DNA from: Gemmatimonadota bacterium | GTDB taxonomy: Bacteria; Gemmatimonadota; Gemmatimonadetes; Longimicrobiales; Gaopeijiaceae | Direction of reading: 5' to 3' | Length of the DNA: 64,000 bases | NCBI GenBank assembly: GCA_041390125.1 | Contig: JAWKQN010000006.1 | Location: 186,001-250,000 of the forward strand | Part shown: positions 42,913 to 51,573 of the stretch, in pieces | Numbering within the stretch: position 1 is the first letter of the stretch | Layout: each line of letters starts with the position of its first letter | Translations under genes and position numbers: made by a program | Notes under the pieces: generated by a model | The model's input: the letters and a program-made list of their open reading frames with translations, nothing else | The model's database searches: none | What the model was told of the DNA's origin: nothing

Positions 42913-44660
42913 GGCTGGGCCCGGCGGATGTCGCTCACGCGCAGGCGCAGGGAGGTACGTCCCCGCCAGGTCTCACGGCGGATCTGGAAGACGACGTCCA
43001 CGGGGCCGGTGCCCAGCACATCGGGCGGGATGCGATCGGCGAGCCCGAAGCCCACCGCGCCGAAGCGGGCCCGACCCGCTCCCAGCTCCAGGGCGAGGTG
43101 GCCCTTCCCCACGGAGCGGGGCGGCGACGTCAGCGGGACGTTGCGGGCCAGGAACAGCGGCCGCGGGTTGCCCACGCCGAAGGGCCCGGCATGGCGCAGG
43201 AGGTCGTAGAAGGCGTCGTCGATGTGCGCCAGGTCGAGCTCGAGGTCGGGCGAGAGCGCCGGCTGCAGGAGCTCCTCCGTCAGGCGCTCGCGCGCGATGC
43301 GATCGAAGGCCTCCCGGAACGCCTCCAGCTGCACGCGCCCCACGTCCAGCCCCGCCGCCATGCGGTGGCCCCCGAAGCGCTCGAGCAGGTGGCCGCACCC
43401 TTCGATGGCCTCGTAGAGATGGAAGCCCGGCACGGAGCGGGCGCTGCCGCGCCCGCGGTCGCCGTCCAGGCTCACGACCACCACCGGCCGGTGCACCCGC
43501 TCGACGAGCCGGGAGGCCACGATGCCGATGACCCCGGGGTGCCAGCCCTCGCCCACGACGACCAGTCCATGCCGGCCGCCGCCTTCCCACTGCCGTCCCA
43601 GGTCGGCCAGGGCCTCGGCCAGGGTGCGCCGGTCCTCCTCCTGTCGCTGCTGGTTCAGGCGGACCAGCTCGCCGGCCCGCGTCGCGGCCCGGGCGGGGTC
43701 GGACTCCAGCAACAGGTCGAGCGCCTGGCGCGCGTCGGCGATCCGTCCGGCCGCGTTGATCGGCGGGGCCAGCACGAACCCCACCGCCCCCGCCTCCAGC
43801 GTGCCGCCCGCCAGTCCGGTGGCCTCCAGCAGCGCCCGCAGCCCGGTCCGCTCCGTGCGCTCCAGGGCGCGCAGCCCGATCCGGGTCAGGGCGCGGTTCT
43901 CGTCCGTGAGCGGCACCAGGTCGGCGATGCTGGCCAGCGCCACCAGGTCCAGGTGCGGCAGCAGGTCGTCGCGCGGCATCCCGATCTGGCGCGCGAGCAG
44001 CTCGCACAGCTTGAACGCCACCGCGGCGCCGGCCAGACCCGGGTTGGGATAGGAGGAGTCCGCCCGGTTGGGATTGACCACCGCCAGCGCGGCCGGAAGG
44101 GTGGGCGCGGGCGTGTGATGATCGGTGACGATCACGTCGATGCCGGCCGCCCGCGCCGCATCCACGGCCGCGTGGGCGCGGATGCCGCAGTCGACGGTGA
44201 CGATCAGGCCACAGCCCGCCTCCTCGGCGGCAGCGACCCCGGCCGGACCGAAGTCGTAGCCATGGCGCAGGCGGTGGGGGACGAACGGTACCACATCCGC
44301 GCCCATCCCCCGGAGGAAGGTCGACAGCAGGGCCGTGCCCGAGATGCCGTCCACGTCGTAGTCGCCATGGACCAGGATGCGCTCGCCGCCGGCACAGGCG
44401 GCGCGGATGCGCGCGGTCGCCCGCTCGGCGTCGGGCAGGGCGGCGGGATCGTGCAGGTGCTCCACGAGCGGTCGCAGGTAGCGGCGCGCCCGCTCGGGCT
44501 CGCCGTGCCCCCGTGCCACCAACAGCGCGCACAGCGACGGCGGCAACCGCAGGGTGTGCTCCAGCGCCCGCACCGCCGCCGGATCCGGCGGCGGGGGAAG
44601 CACCCAACGCGGCGCGGGCCGGATCAGCCCGCGCTCGACGTCCGTGGCAGGGGGGACCAT
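42909..44660 (-). CDS. recJ: Single-stranded-DNA-specific exonuclease RecJ
   Basis: 583 residues, ATG start. DHH phosphoesterase motifs: ILVHGDYDVDGISGTALLST, LIVTVDCGIRAHAAV, IVTDHHTPAPTLPAALAVVN, LVALASIADLVPL. DHHA1 motif: FGGHRMAAGLD. The C-terminal OB-type domain is present (PRSVGKGHLALELGAG and onward). It degrades single-stranded DNA 5' to 3' in recombination and mismatch repair. It lies 52 bp after the zinc-ribbon protein. Confidence 0.95.
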   Translation of the reverse strand: MVPPATDVERGLIRPAPRWVLPPPPDPAAVRALEHTLRLPPSLCALLVARGHGEPERARRYLRPLVEHLHDPAALPDAERATARIRAACAGGERILVHGDYDVDGISGTALLSTFLRGMGADVVPFVPHRLRHGYDFGPAGVAAAEEAGCGLIVTVDCGIRAHAAVDAARAAGIDVIVTDHHTPAPTLPAALAVVNPNRADSSYPNPGLAGAAVAFKLCELLARQIGMPRDDLLPHLDLVALASIADLVPLTDENRALTRIGLRALERTERTGLRALLEATGLAGGTLEAGAVGFVLAPPINAAGRIADARQALDLLLESDPARAATRAGELVRLNQQRQEEDRRTLAEALADLGRQWEGGGRHGLVVVGEGWHPGVIGIVASRLVERVHRPVVVVSLDGDRGRGSARSVPGFHLYEAIEGCGHLLERFGGHRMAAGLDVGRVQLEAFREAFDRIARERLTEELLQPALSPDLELDLAHIDDAFYDLLRHAGPFGVGNPRPLFLARNVPLTSPPRSVGKGHLALELGAGRARFGAVGFGLADRIPPDVLGTGPVDVVFQIRRETWRGRTSLRLRVSDIRRAQP

Positions 44661-44712
44661 GACGCGGCCGACCCGCTACCGCACGCCCGGTCGCCGGTCT
44701 CCCACCACCCTG

Positions 44713-45456
44713 CTACGCCTCGGACGCGACGCTGTCCTCGGGCGCCGGCTCCGGAGCGGCCAGGATCACGCCGCAGGACTCACAGCGGATCAGCGCCCCG
44801 CCACGGCGCACCTCGTTCTGGAGCTGGAGCGGGATGACCGCGTAGCAGTTGCCGCAGGCGCCGTCCTCCGTGAGCGCGGCCACCACCACCCGGCGGCCCT
44901 TCTCCTGGATGCGCTCGTAGTACGAGCGCTGGTCGGAGGGGACCTGGGCCGCGATGCCCGCGCGCCGCTCGTTCAGCGCGTCGATCTCGACCTGGACGGC
45001 CTGCTGCGCTTCGAGCAGCTCCGTGCGCCGCGGCGCCACCTCCGCCTGGGCGCTCTCGAAGTCGCGCTCCAGCTCGCCGATCCGCTCCTCGGCCCGCTTG
45101 ATGAGGTCCAGAACGCTGAGGGCTTCGTGCTCGTCCGCCTCCATGGCGCGCCGCACCAGGTCGGCCTCGGCATGCACGGCCGCCTCCTCCCGCAGGTTGC
45201 GGACGCTGTTGAGCCGCTCCTGCAGCTTGTCCAGCCGCGCCTTCTTGTCGCGGGCGGCCGACTCCAGGCGCCGCTCGTCCAGCGTCAGCTCGTTGAGGCG
45301 GTTGCGCGCCTGCTCCAGCTCGCCCTCGAGACGCGTGACCGTCTCGCCCACCTCCTCGAGCTGCGGCCCGTACTCCTGCTTGCGCCGATCGGCCTGCTGG
45401 ATCTCCGCGTCGATCTTCTGGAGATCGAGCAAGGTCTTCTGACTTCCGTCCGTCAT
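44713..45456 (-). CDS. C4 zinc-ribbon, coiled-coil protein (DUF164/CdsZ-like)
   Basis: 247 residues. The first ~190 residues are an almost unbroken coiled coil (TLLDLQKIDAEIQQADRRKQ; LEGELEQARNRLNELTLDER and on). The last 60 carry a zinc ribbon: GACGNCYAVI and IRCESCGVIL, two CxxC knuckles. This matches the C4-type zinc ribbon family, several of whose members bind other proteins or nucleic acid and are of uncertain function. The gene overlaps dnaG by 4 bp and precedes recJ, so a link to replication or repair is plausible but unproven. Acidic C-terminus. Confidence 0.88.
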   Translation of the reverse strand: MTDGSQKTLLDLQKIDAEIQQADRRKQEYGPQLEEVGETVTRLEGELEQARNRLNELTLDERRLESAARDKKARLDKLQERLNSVRNLREEAAVHAEADLVRRAMEADEHEALSVLDLIKRAEERIGELERDFESAQAEVAPRRTELLEAQQAVQVEIDALNERRAGIAAQVPSDQRSYYERIQEKGRRVVVAALTEDGACGNCYAVIPLQLQNEVRRGGALIRCESCGVILAAPEPAPEDSVASEA

Positions 45457-47273
45457 TCGCTTCGCTCTTGGTCCTGGTTCAGGTTGAGACGTTGCAGATT
45501 GCCCGCGCTGCGCCGCCAGTTCTCGCCCAGCATGCTTCGTTCCCGCATCAACGTCTGCTTCTCGGCCACCAACGCCTGCTTCTCCTCTCCGGTCGCGCGA
45601 CCGATGCGTGCGTCCAGGGCGTCGATGCGCCGATCCAGCTCCGCGATCTGGATCGCCGCGAGCGCGTGCTCGAAGACCTGTCCGCCGTGCTCCAGCACCT
45701 CCGGATCCCCGAAGAGGTCCTCGAAGCGGCGCTGGAGGCCGGGGTCGAGGTCGGGCGGCACGTGCTCGAGGCCGGGCTCGTCCAGGAGGATCTCGTAGAT
45801 GCGGCGGTACGCCCGATCCATGAACGACTCCGGTCCGACGATCTCGGCCGCCCGGGGGATCCAGCCCCGGTTGCGCAGGAGCACCAGCAGGAGCTGGCGC
45901 TCGGCGCCCATGCGGCGGCGGGCCACGGGAGCGGACGGGGGAGGCGGGGTCGACGGCGGCGGGACAGGACGGAACTCGGGGGGAGCGTGCGAGGGACGGG
46001 CCAGCTCCGACTCGATGGTCTCACGCCGGACGCCCGTGCGGGCGGCGACGCGGTCCACGTACAGGTCGCGGAGCGCGGCGTCCCGCGCGGCCCGTACGGT
46101 GGGCAGGAGGCGGTCGAGCGACCTCCGGGTCTTGTCGATCGAGGAGAAGTATCCACGTTCGTCCAGAATCTGGATCTTTCGATCCAGTACGTCCACCGCC
46201 TGCTCCAGATACGGCTTCAGGGCGCCCCCCCCTCCCGTGCGCACCAGGGAGTCCGGATCCTCGCCGGGCGGCAACGTCACGACCGAGGGGCGGATCCCCA
46301 CCCCGAGCAGGACGTCGCCCGCCCGGAAGGTCGCCTTCAGCCCGGCGGCATCGGAGTCGAACAACAGGTACACGTGGGTCGTGTAGCGCTTGAGCAGCTC
46401 GGCCTGCTCGTGGGTGGTGGCGGTGCCGAGGCTGGCCACGACGTGGGCCACCCCCGCGGCCGCCAACGAGACCACGTCCATGTACCCCTCCACCAGGAGC
46501 GCGGCCTCCTGACGGCGGATCTCGTGCTTGGCCCAGGAGAGACCGTAGAGCTCCCGTCCCTTGTGGTACACGGGAGACTCCGGTGAGTTGAGGTACTTCG
46601 GGGTCCCCGTGGCCGGACCGAGCACGCGGCCCCCGAAGGCGACGACGCGACCGGTGGAGCTCTCGATGGGGAAGACGAGCCGGTCGCGGAAGCGATCGTA
46701 CGGCGCGTCACGCTTCTCGCTGCGGGAGAGGAGCCCCGCCGTCAGGAGCAGGGTCTCGTCGATCCCGTGGCGCGCGGCCGCATCCCGCAGCTCGTGCCAG
46801 GCGTCCGGCGCGTAGCCCAGCTGGAAGCGCTCGGCCACCGCGTCGGAGATGCCGCGCTGCTCCAGGTACCGGCGCGCCCGCTCCCCGTCGGGCGCGGCCA
46901 GCCGCTCGCGGAAGAAGTCGCGCGCGAACGCATTGGCTTCGTGGAGAGGCCGGTGGGGGTCGTCCTCCGCGCGCCGGGCGCTGACCTCGCGCACCTCCAC
47001 GCCGAAGCGGCCGCCCACCGCCTTGACGGCGTCGGTGAACTCCAGGCCCTGCCGCTTCATCAGGAACGTGAAGACGTCGCCGCTCACCCCGCAGCCGAAG
47101 CAGTGGAAGAGCCCCTTGGCCGGGACCACGTAGAAGCTGGGCGTGCGGTCCTCGTGGAACGGGCACTTCCCCTTGTAGTCCTTCCCCGAGCGCTTGAGGG
47201 GCACCACCTCGCCCACGACCTCGACGATGTCGGCGCGCGAGCGCACCTCCTCGACGACGTCGTCCGGGATCAT
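45453..47273 (-). CDS. dnaG: DNA primase
   Basis: 606 residues, ATG overlapping the mutS2 stop. The N-terminal CHC2 zinc finger uses Cys37, His40, Cys58 and Cys61 (CPFHEDRTPSF, LFHCFGCGVSG). The RNA polymerase core and TOPRIM motifs follow: LVFPIESSTGRVVAFGGRVL, ALLVEGYMDVVSLAAAGV, YLLFDSDAAGLKATFRAGD. The C-terminal ~150 residues are the helicase-interacting domain (RQLLLVLLRNRGWIPRAAEI). It synthesises RNA primers at the fork. rpoD, often next to dnaG, is not here. Confidence 0.96.
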   Translation of the reverse strand: MIPDDVVEEVRSRADIVEVVGEVVPLKRSGKDYKGKCPFHEDRTPSFYVVPAKGLFHCFGCGVSGDVFTFLMKRQGLEFTDAVKAVGGRFGVEVREVSARRAEDDPHRPLHEANAFARDFFRERLAAPDGERARRYLEQRGISDAVAERFQLGYAPDAWHELRDAAARHGIDETLLLTAGLLSRSEKRDAPYDRFRDRLVFPIESSTGRVVAFGGRVLGPATGTPKYLNSPESPVYHKGRELYGLSWAKHEIRRQEAALLVEGYMDVVSLAAAGVAHVVASLGTATTHEQAELLKRYTTHVYLLFDSDAAGLKATFRAGDVLLGVGIRPSVVTLPPGEDPDSLVRTGGGGALKPYLEQAVDVLDRKIQILDERGYFSSIDKTRRSLDRLLPTVRAARDAALRDLYVDRVAARTGVRRETIESELARPSHAPPEFRPVPPPSTPPPPSAPVARRRMGAERQLLLVLLRNRGWIPRAAEIVGPESFMDRAYRRIYEILLDEPGLEHVPPDLDPGLQRRFEDLFGDPEVLEHGGQVFEHALAAIQIAELDRRIDALDARIGRATGEEKQALVAEKQTLMRERSMLGENWRRSAGNLQRLNLNQDQERSE

Positions 47274-49690
47274 CGCAGGCTCGCCACCGTGACGCCGGTG
47301 CCGCCCTCGCCGTCCGCGCCCGGCCGATAGGACTCGACGCGAGGCTCGTCGGCCAGCAGCTCCGACACGCGGCCACGCAGCGCTCCGCTGCCCTTGCCGT
47401 GGATGATGCGCAGGCTGGGCAGGTCCCCGAGCACCGCGTGGTCGAGCGCGCGCCGCAGCGCCGCGTCCACCTCGTCCACGCGCAGGCCGCGCAGGTCCAC
47501 CTCGTGCGCCGCCTGGTGCTCGATGGGAGTCCAGCTGGAGCCGCGGGCGCGCCGCTTCGGCGGCGGCGCCTCCTCGAGCCGCTCGACGTCGGGCACGCGC
47601 ACCCGCAGCCCGTTGTCCAGCTCGACGGTGATGCGACCGGGCTCGGATTCGACGACTGTCCCCACACCCCCGCGTTCCCCCACGCGCACGCGGTCCCCGG
47701 GCTGCACGGCGGGCTGCCCCTCCCTGGGACCCCCGCGCTTCGCCGGCGCCTGCTCCCGCTGGCGCTGCGCCGCCTGTTCCAGCGCCCGCCGCGCCTCATG
47801 GGCGGAGCGATCGAGGTCCGCCGCGGTCCGCACCTCCGCGATGGCGTCCTCCACCTCCTGCCGGGCGTCCAGAAGGATCCGGCGCGCCTCGGCGCGCGCG
47901 TCCCGCTCGGCGGTCTTCTCGCGCGCCGCGAGGGCGGCCTCCCGGGCTTCGAGGTCGCGGGCGCGCGCCTCCGCGGCATCGGCGGCCCGCTGGGCGCGGG
48001 CCGCGTCCTCGGTGGCCTGACGCTCCTGGCGCTCGATACGCGCCAGGAGCTGCTCCATCCGCAGCTCGGTGTCGTCCACGCGCGCCTCGGCGCGCGCCAG
48101 CACGTCCGCCGGGAGGCCGGCCCGGCGCGCCATCGCCAGACCGTAGCTGCGGCCCGGCCGCCCCTTGATGAACTCGAAGGTCGGCTCCATGCGCTCGGCA
48201 TCGAAGCGCAGCGAGGCGTTGACCACGCGGGCCTCGCCCTCGGCCACGCGCTTGAGCGCGCCCAGGTGGGACGTGGCCAGCACCCGCGCGCCCCGCTCCA
48301 CCAGCGAGCCCAGGACGGCCTCGGCCAGGGCCGCCCCTTCGGCGGGATCCGTCCCGGTTCCCATCTCGTCGATCAGCACGAGGGCGCCGTCGTCGGCCTG
48401 CTCCAGGATGTCGCGCAGGACGGCCAGATGCGCGGAGAACGTGGAGAGGTCCTCGGCGATGGACTGCCGGTCCCCGATGTCGGCGAAGACCCGGCGGAAC
48501 AGCGGGAAGACGCTGCCCGGACCGACGGGGGGCAGCACGCCGGACTGGAGCAGCGTGACCAGCAGGCCCACGGCCTTGAGCAGCACGGTCTTGCCGCCCG
48601 CGTTCGGGCCGGAGATGACCAGCGCGCGCTCCTCGCCGGACAGGTCGAGATCGAAGGGCACGACCGTGCCGGCGCGGGCCAGGAGGAGCGGATGGCGTCC
48701 CCGACGGATGCGGAAGGGTCCTCCAGGCTCGCTGAACGCGGGCCGCACGGCGCCGATGCTGGCGGCGTAGCGCGCGCGCGCCTGGAGCGCGTCCAGCGCC
48801 ACGCAGGCCTGGAGGCTGGCGCGCAGGACATCGGCGTGGGGACGCAGCCGCTCGGAGCGGTCGCGCAGGATGCGGTGCACCTCGCGCGCCTCGGCGAGCT
48901 CGGTCTCGCGCAGACGGTTCATGCCGTCGACGGCCTGCGGCGGTTCCACGAACAGCGTCTGCCCGGAGGCGGATTCGTCGTGCACGATCCCGCCCACGCT
49001 GCCCTTCCCTTCGCGACGCACCGGGATCACGAAGCGGCCCTGGCGGACGGTCACGGACGCGTCCGCGACGCGGAAGCGCTCGGGGAGATCGGAGACCACC
49101 GCTTCGAGCTGCTTGACCAGGCGCGCGCGCGCTCCGTGCAACTCGCGGCGCAGGCGGGCCAGCTCGGGAGAGGCCCGGTCGAGCACGGTCCCGTCGTCGT
49201 CGACCGTGTCGTCGATCAGCCGCTCGAGCGCGGGATCCCGCAGGAGCGCCGCGGCCAGCGGCTGCAGCGCCGGAGCTGCGGTCTCCAGCAGGTCGGCCAG
49301 CGCGTGACCGGCGCCGAGCAGCGCCCGCACGCCCTGCAGCTCGCGCCCGTCCAGCACCGCTCCGGACGTGGCCAGGCGATCCAGGACCCGCGCGACGTCG
49401 GGCACGACGGGCATCGCGAACCCCCCGTCGCCCTCCAGGACCACGCTCAGGGCGTCCACCCGGTCGAGCTCCGCCTGCACGGTGGGCAGGTCCCACGAGG
49501 GCGTAAGCTGCTGGACCCGCTCCCGCCCGGCCGCGCTCGCCGCGAAGCCAGCCACCACGGCCAGCACCGCATCGACCTCGAGGGATTCCCGGGTGCGGGG
49601 GCCGGCGAAGGCCGGTCCCCCACGCGCGCGCGGGCGCCGGCCGCGCCGGCCGACGCCCGCGTGGGCTTCCGTGGGAGGGCGGGACGTCAC
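47270..49690 (-). CDS. mutS2: MutS2 (endonuclease/ribosome-rescue ATPase) with Smr domain
   Basis: 806 residues, GTG start overlapping the yqeY stop. The MutS-like core includes a lever or clamp region and the ATPase: Walker A VISGPNAGGKTVLLKAVGLL, RVFADIGDRQSIAEDLSTFS, and Walker B ALVLIDEMGTGTDPAEGAAL. A long coiled coil (~520-640, EQLLARIERQERQATEDAAR) follows. The C-terminal Smr nuclease domain has EVDLRGLRVDEVDAALRRAL and LRIIHGKGSGALRGRV. There is no mismatch-recognition domain, as expected of MutS2. Roles known in the family are suppressing recombination and splitting collided ribosomes. Confidence 0.95.
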   Translation of the reverse strand: MTSRPPTEAHAGVGRRGRRPRARGGPAFAGPRTRESLEVDAVLAVVAGFAASAAGRERVQQLTPSWDLPTVQAELDRVDALSVVLEGDGGFAMPVVPDVARVLDRLATSGAVLDGRELQGVRALLGAGHALADLLETAAPALQPLAAALLRDPALERLIDDTVDDDGTVLDRASPELARLRRELHGARARLVKQLEAVVSDLPERFRVADASVTVRQGRFVIPVRREGKGSVGGIVHDESASGQTLFVEPPQAVDGMNRLRETELAEAREVHRILRDRSERLRPHADVLRASLQACVALDALQARARYAASIGAVRPAFSEPGGPFRIRRGRHPLLLARAGTVVPFDLDLSGEERALVISGPNAGGKTVLLKAVGLLVTLLQSGVLPPVGPGSVFPLFRRVFADIGDRQSIAEDLSTFSAHLAVLRDILEQADDGALVLIDEMGTGTDPAEGAALAEAVLGSLVERGARVLATSHLGALKRVAEGEARVVNASLRFDAERMEPTFEFIKGRPGRSYGLAMARRAGLPADVLARAEARVDDTELRMEQLLARIERQERQATEDAARAQRAADAAEARARDLEAREAALAAREKTAERDARAEARRILLDARQEVEDAIAEVRTAADLDRSAHEARRALEQAAQRQREQAPAKRGGPREGQPAVQPGDRVRVGERGGVGTVVESEPGRITVELDNGLRVRVPDVERLEEAPPPKRRARGSSWTPIEHQAAHEVDLRGLRVDEVDAALRRALDHAVLGDLPSLRIIHGKGSGALRGRVSELLADEPRVESYRPGADGEGGTGVTVASLR

Positions 49691-50127
49691 GCGCCCAGCT
49701 CCTCCCGCACGATGCGGTTCGCCTCCTTGCCGTCGAAGCGTCCGCGCAGCCGGGGCATCACCTGTCCCATGACCGCGCCCAGGTCCGCGGCGCCCCCGGC
49801 GATGGCCGCGCGCACCATCTCCCGCACCGCCGCCTCGTCGAGCGCGGCCGGCATGTAGACCTGGAGCGCCTCGGCCTCGCGCTCCTCCTTGGCCGCCAGC
49901 TCGGGCCGTGCCTCGCGCATGCTGTCGGCGGCCTCGCGCCGGCGCTTCACCGCGCGCGTGAGCACCTGCAGGAGCTCGTCCTCTCCGAGCGCGCCCCCCT
50001 TGTCGATCTCGGCGTTCTTGATCTCCGACAGGGTGGTCGACAGCAGCAGCGTGCGCGCGGAGTCGCGCGCCTTGCGCGCGGTCACGAGATCCTGCTGCAG
50101 GCGCTCCTTGAGCGTCGGGGCGTTCAC
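49687..50127 (-). CDS. yqeY: YqeY/GatB-tail domain protein
   Basis: 146 residues from a GTG at 50127; the longer upstream frame is Pro/Arg-rich non-coding sequence. Motifs: LKERLQQDLVTARKARDSAR, LLLSTTLSEIKNAEID, RRREAADSMREARPELAAKE, EAEALQVYMPAALDEAAVRE, GAVMGQVMPRLRGRFDGKEANRIV. It is a small helical protein related to the tail of aspartyl/glutamyl-tRNA amidotransferase subunit B. It likely heads the operon to pta; rpsU, a frequent neighbour, is absent. Confidence 0.92.
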   Translation of the reverse strand: MNAPTLKERLQQDLVTARKARDSARTLLLSTTLSEIKNAEIDKGGALGEDELLQVLTRAVKRRREAADSMREARPELAAKEEREAEALQVYMPAALDEAAVREMVRAAIAGGAADLGAVMGQVMPRLRGRFDGKEANRIVREELGA

Positions 50128-50191
50128 GGGTCGGCGGACTCCGGGAGACGGGGACGGCGCCGGGATGGTCCCGGGCGCAGCACGGTCCGGC

Positions 50192-50220
50192 AATCTAGCA
50201 GGGGGCCGAAGCCGGGTGCA
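50192..50220 (-). promoter_or_regulatory. Putative promoter of the yqeY-to-pta operon
   Basis: Minus-strand TAGATT (50192-50197), the same hexamer as the rex -10 box, lies 17 bp below TGCACC (50215-50220), about 65 bp upstream of the yqeY GTG. The -35 match is weak. The rest of the gap shows nothing clear. Confidence 0.3.
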
Positions 50221-50328
50221 CGTGAGGACCCACCGACGCGGGAGCGGAGGCCGGGCGTGCCATGGGCCGGCCCGCCGCGCCCTTCGATCATGGTCTCCCC
50301 ACCTCATTCCCTGCTCCGGAGCGCGCCC

Positions 50329-50721
50329 ATGTCGACCCGTCTCGTGCCCCGCACCCCTTCCTCGTCCCTGCCCGCGCGCGCGGATCGGCTCCCCGTCCGC
50401 GGAGGCTCGCCGGCGCCCACCCCCCGCGTCCTCGATCCCTGGCGGGGGCCCTGGCGCGCCGGGACGCCCGGGCGGAGCCGGCCGGCGGCACGGCCGGAGG
50501 ACGCGGGGCTCTCAGGCCGGCCCCTGGTGCTGGGTGCCGCCCGGACGGTGCTTCCCGAGCGGCCGGCGCTGCGGATGTTGCAGAACGGGGTGGAGCGGTT
50601 GGGCACGGGGGTGGACGAGGGGTCGGTGCTCGCGGTGACGCGGGTGGTGCGGCTGGCGGCGGAGGCGGAGCGCTGGCTGACGGCCCGCGGGGAGGCCGCC
50701 GGAGGTCAGGTGCGGCGGTAG
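50329..50721 (+). CDS. Hypothetical basic protein, divergent from yqeY
   Basis: 130 residues from an ATG with GGAG seven bases upstream. The first ~70 residues are Pro/Arg/Ser-rich and look disordered; the last ~50 are helical (LRMLQNGVERLGTGVDEGSV, LAVTRVVRLAAEAERWLTAR). Its end overlaps the convergent prmA by 16 bp. No family recognised. The helical tail and ribosome-binding site favour a gene, but the low-complexity N-terminus could equally be non-coding sequence in this GC-rich region. Confidence 0.4.
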   Translation: MSTRLVPRTPSSSLPARADRLPVRGGSPAPTPRVLDPWRGPWRAGTPGRSRPAARPEDAGLSGRPLVLGAARTVLPERPALRMLQNGVERLGTGVDEGSVLAVTRVVRLAAEAERWLTARGEAAGGQVRR

Positions 50722-51560
50722 CGGGCGCCCCACCACCCTTCGTCCGTGGCGGTCTCCTCGAGCGTGAGGCCGGTCCCGGCCAGCAGCTCGGCCATGGCGG
50801 CCGACTCGTGTTGCTCCACGCCGGACAACACCAACCAGCCGCCGGCGCGCAGCGCGCGCAGCAACCCGGGCAGGGCCGCGCGCAGGCGGCTGCTGACCAT
50901 GTTGGACACGACACCGTCGAAGGTGCCGACATCGTCGTCCGGCAGGAACGCGCGCGCCTCCATCCGCACGCGGTCCCCCACGCCGTTGACGCGCGCGTTC
51001 TCCTCGGCCTCGCTCGCGGCCCAGGGGTCCAGCTCGATGCCGAGCGCCTCGGCGGCGCCGAGGCGCACGGCCGCGATGGCCAGGATGGCCGAGCCCGCGC
51101 CCACGTCCAGGAGGCGCGCGCCGGGCGTGACGGCGGGCTCGAGCAGCGTGAGCGCCACGCGGGTGGTGGCGTGCTCCGCCGTGCCGAAGGCCATGCCGGG
51201 ATCGATGCGCAGCACGACGTCGTCCGGACCGGGCTCCGGATCCGTCCAGGTGGGCGCGACGACCAGGCGGCGGCCCACGCGGCGGGGCCCGAGCCCCGTC
51301 CGCCACAGGACCTCCCAGTCCTCGTGTGCCTGCCACGACCACCGCACCGGGAGCGGCACACCGACGGTGTCCAGGAGTCGGGCCTCGAGGTCGGCGACCC
51401 AGGCCTCGGGATCGTCGGGCGGCGCGACGTAGGTGACCCAGCCGTCCGCCTCCTCGACGGCCGCGCGACCCCCGACCTCCACGAGCGCCTCGGCCACCAG
51501 GGCCGCCCGCTCCTCGTCCACGTCGCCCACGGCGACGCGCAACCAGCGCTCCGGGATCAT
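50706..51560 (-). CDS. prmA: Ribosomal protein L11 methyltransferase
   Basis: 284 residues. N-terminal substrate domain, then the class I methyltransferase: VLRIDPGMAFGTAEHATTRV (PrmA signature), LLDVGAGSAILAIAAVRLGA, ALGIELDPWAASEAEENARV, FDGVVSNMVSSRLRAALPGL. NMVSS replaces the common NI(L/T)A. It trimethylates ribosomal protein L11. Thirteen bases after dnaJ; the dnaJ-prmA pair is seen in several Gram-positive genomes. Confidence 0.92.
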   Translation of the reverse strand: MIPERWLRVAVGDVDEERAALVAEALVEVGGRAAVEEADGWVTYVAPPDDPEAWVADLEARLLDTVGVPLPVRWSWQAHEDWEVLWRTGLGPRRVGRRLVVAPTWTDPEPGPDDVVLRIDPGMAFGTAEHATTRVALTLLEPAVTPGARLLDVGAGSAILAIAAVRLGAAEALGIELDPWAASEAEENARVNGVGDRVRMEARAFLPDDDVGTFDGVVSNMVSSRLRAALPGLLRALRAGGWLVLSGVEQHESAAMAELLAGTGLTLEETATDEGWWGARYRRT

Positions 51561-51573
51561 GGACGCGGTGGGA

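Noticed and set aside
47399..49858. An 819-codon plus-strand open frame opposite mutS2
   Set aside because: Antisense shadow of mutS2, rich in Gln/Arg/His with no recognisable domain, while the minus frame has Walker A/B and Smr motifs.
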